A stretch of DNA of 64,000 nt from Roseobacter sp. CCS2 (GTDB lineage Bacteria > Pseudomonadota > Alphaproteobacteria > Rhodobacterales > Rhodobacteraceae), in assembly GCF_000169435.1 (NCBI RefSeq), contig NZ_AAYB01000005.1, positions 62,001-126,000 of the forward strand. Reading direction: 5' to 3'. Shown here one piece after another: positions 63,227 through 64,000 of the stretch. Numbering within the stretch: position 1 is the first letter of the stretch; each line of letters opens with the position of its first letter. The translations under genes and the position numbers were made by a program. The notes under the pieces were generated by a model, which saw nothing but the letters and a program-made list of their open reading frames with translations, was not told where the DNA came from and did no database searches.

Positions 63227-63701
63227 GCTGATCCCCCGCCGTACGATGCTCATCGGTTTGATGGGGCTGGCCGGTTGCGGCTTTGCGCCAATATACGGTG
63301 ATGGTAGCGCGCTGAAAGGGCAGGTCTTATTCGAAACTGACGAAAGCGTTGCCGGTTTTCGTTTGCGTCAGCGGTTGGAAGACCGGCTTGGCCGCAGTAC
63401 AGCACCGCGATACGCGCTGAAAACGACTGTGCGCGCGTCCCAACGGGCGGCGGCGATTGCGTCAGATGGTGATACGTCGCGTTTCAACGTTATTGGCACG
63501 GCGACGTGGTCATTGGTGTCACTTGATAGCGGGCAGGTCATAGACGGCGGGGAGGTTGATGCGTTTACCAGTTATTCCGCCACCGGGTCGACCATCGCAA
63601 CCCAAGCAACACGGGACGATGCGAATGCCCGGCTTTCCATTATTCTGGCTGACCTGATTGTCAGTCGTGTCCTTGTCCTTGGCCTCGAGCTGCCGCAATG
63701 A
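63216..63701 (+). CDS. lptE: LPS-assembly lipoprotein LptE
   Basis: A 161-residue outer-membrane lipoprotein that plugs LptD for LPS export. Signal with lipobox LAGC followed by [14 protein letters not shown], the usual LptE start; the centre [13 protein letters not shown] and [22 protein letters not shown] are typical. I take the TTG at 63216, overlapping the leuS stop by 11 nt, because it gives a positively charged n-region; ATG 63246 would leave only a very short signal. Overlaps holA by 4 nt. Confidence 0.85.
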   Translation: MSSKLIPRRTMLIGLMGLAGCGFAPIYGDGSALKGQVLFETDESVAGFRLRQRLEDRLGRSTAPRYALKTTVRASQRAAAIASDGDTSRFNVIGTATWSLVSLDSGQVIDGGEVDAFTSYSATGSTIATQATRDDANARLSIILADLIVSRVLVLGLELPQ

Positions 63702-64000
63702 AGCTGACAGGTGCGGCCGCCAACACCTATTTCCGTCAGCCAGACCTGTCGCATACGGCGCTTTTGATCTTTGGTGCTGATCCGATGCGCGTGGCCGACA
63801 AGCGCCAACAGGTCATCAACGCGATGGTGGGCCCGCAAGGCGAAGAAGAGATGCGCCTGACGCGTATCAACGCCGCCGATCTGCGCAAAGACCCTGCCTT
63901 GTTGGATGACGCGATTAAGGCGCAGGGGTTCTTTCCCGGGCACCGCGTCGCTTTTGTCGAAGATGCGACAGATGGATTATCTAAGGTGATTGCAGCAGCC
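63698..64000 (+). CDS. holA: DNA polymerase III delta subunit (3' truncated)
   Basis: First 101 residues of the clamp-loader delta subunit, cut by the window end. The start [12 protein letters not shown], the LLIFGADPMRVADKRQQVI segment and RINAADLRKDPALLDDAIKAQGFFPGHRV fit the alphaproteobacterial family, and leuS-lptE-holA is the usual order. Start ATG overlaps the lptE stop (ATGA). Confidence 0.93.
   Translation, partial: MKLTGAAANTYFRQPDLSHTALLIFGADPMRVADKRQQVINAMVGPQGEEEMRLTRINAADLRKDPALLDDAIKAQGFFPGHRVAFVEDATDGLSKVIAAA

Overview
The window is a chromosomal stretch of an alphaproteobacterium, almost certainly a marine Rhodobacterales (Roseobacter-group) species. Evidence for this: the petP-petR regulator pair, the HDAC-xseB-ispA-dxs cluster, the DUF3576 lipoprotein-leuS-lptE-holA cluster, porin and RTX styles typical of the group, and a dispersed GC-rich repeat of the type seen between roseobacter genes. 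The genus cannot be fixed from the sequence alone.

Region 1 (1-10.1 kb) is accessory. It starts inside a large CdiA/FhaB-like two-partner-secretion exoprotein whose C-terminal toxin tip is followed by a probable immunity gene. Downstream are two free-standing toxin/immunity pairs. One toxin is an exported deaminase-like protein (HAE...CxxC) followed by an Imm1-like protein. The other is an exported nuclease-like protein (E...D...SxK) followed by an unrecognised partner. Both toxins carry a signal peptide and share a short linker (FAARAPP...ANVA). A third cassette is decayed. Homologous minus-strand gene-tail fragments follow the partner gene of both intact orphan pairs. The array ends at a tRNA-Leu(CAG) gene.

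Region 2 (10.2-33.9 kb) is mostly core metabolism. It holds an NDUFA9-like oxidoreductase, uppP, gltD and gltB separated by two tandem secreted paralogues, mtgA, a GST, queG, a PQQ-type sugar dehydrogenase, a fatty acid desaturase, a DMT permease, ilvE, petP-petR, an LAS-type peptidase, and the HDAC-xseB-ispA-dxs operon. Candidate operators are visible upstream of gltD, between gltD and the secreted pair, and between ilvE and petP.

Region 3 (33.9-36.8 kb) is AT-richer and looks acquired. It contains an OafA-type acyltransferase with an SGNH domain flanked by long gene-poor gaps.

Region 4 (36.8-64 kb) is again mostly core. It contains a DUF3775 gene, a saccharopine dehydrogenase-like gene with a GST, a histidine phosphatase-like gene, recQ-fosX, an MFS exporter, truB, DUF1643, an RTX protein and rpsO. 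A minus-strand block follows: an OmpA/PstS-like fusion, a prolyl-4-hydroxylase-like oxygenase, and a small exported Asp/Pro-rich protein. Then come pnp, a glycosyltransferase with a methyltransferase-like partner, a 1-Cys peroxiredoxin, an aldehyde dehydrogenase, an mhqO/mhqD-like pair, an RluA-type synthase with a YggS homologue, a porin, and the leuS-lptE-holA cluster, cut by the window end.

The best candidate for an undescribed system is the free-standing exported toxin/immunity array behind the CdiA-like gene. A second, more speculative candidate is the prolyl-hydroxylase-like gene beside a secreted protein with a polyproline tail.
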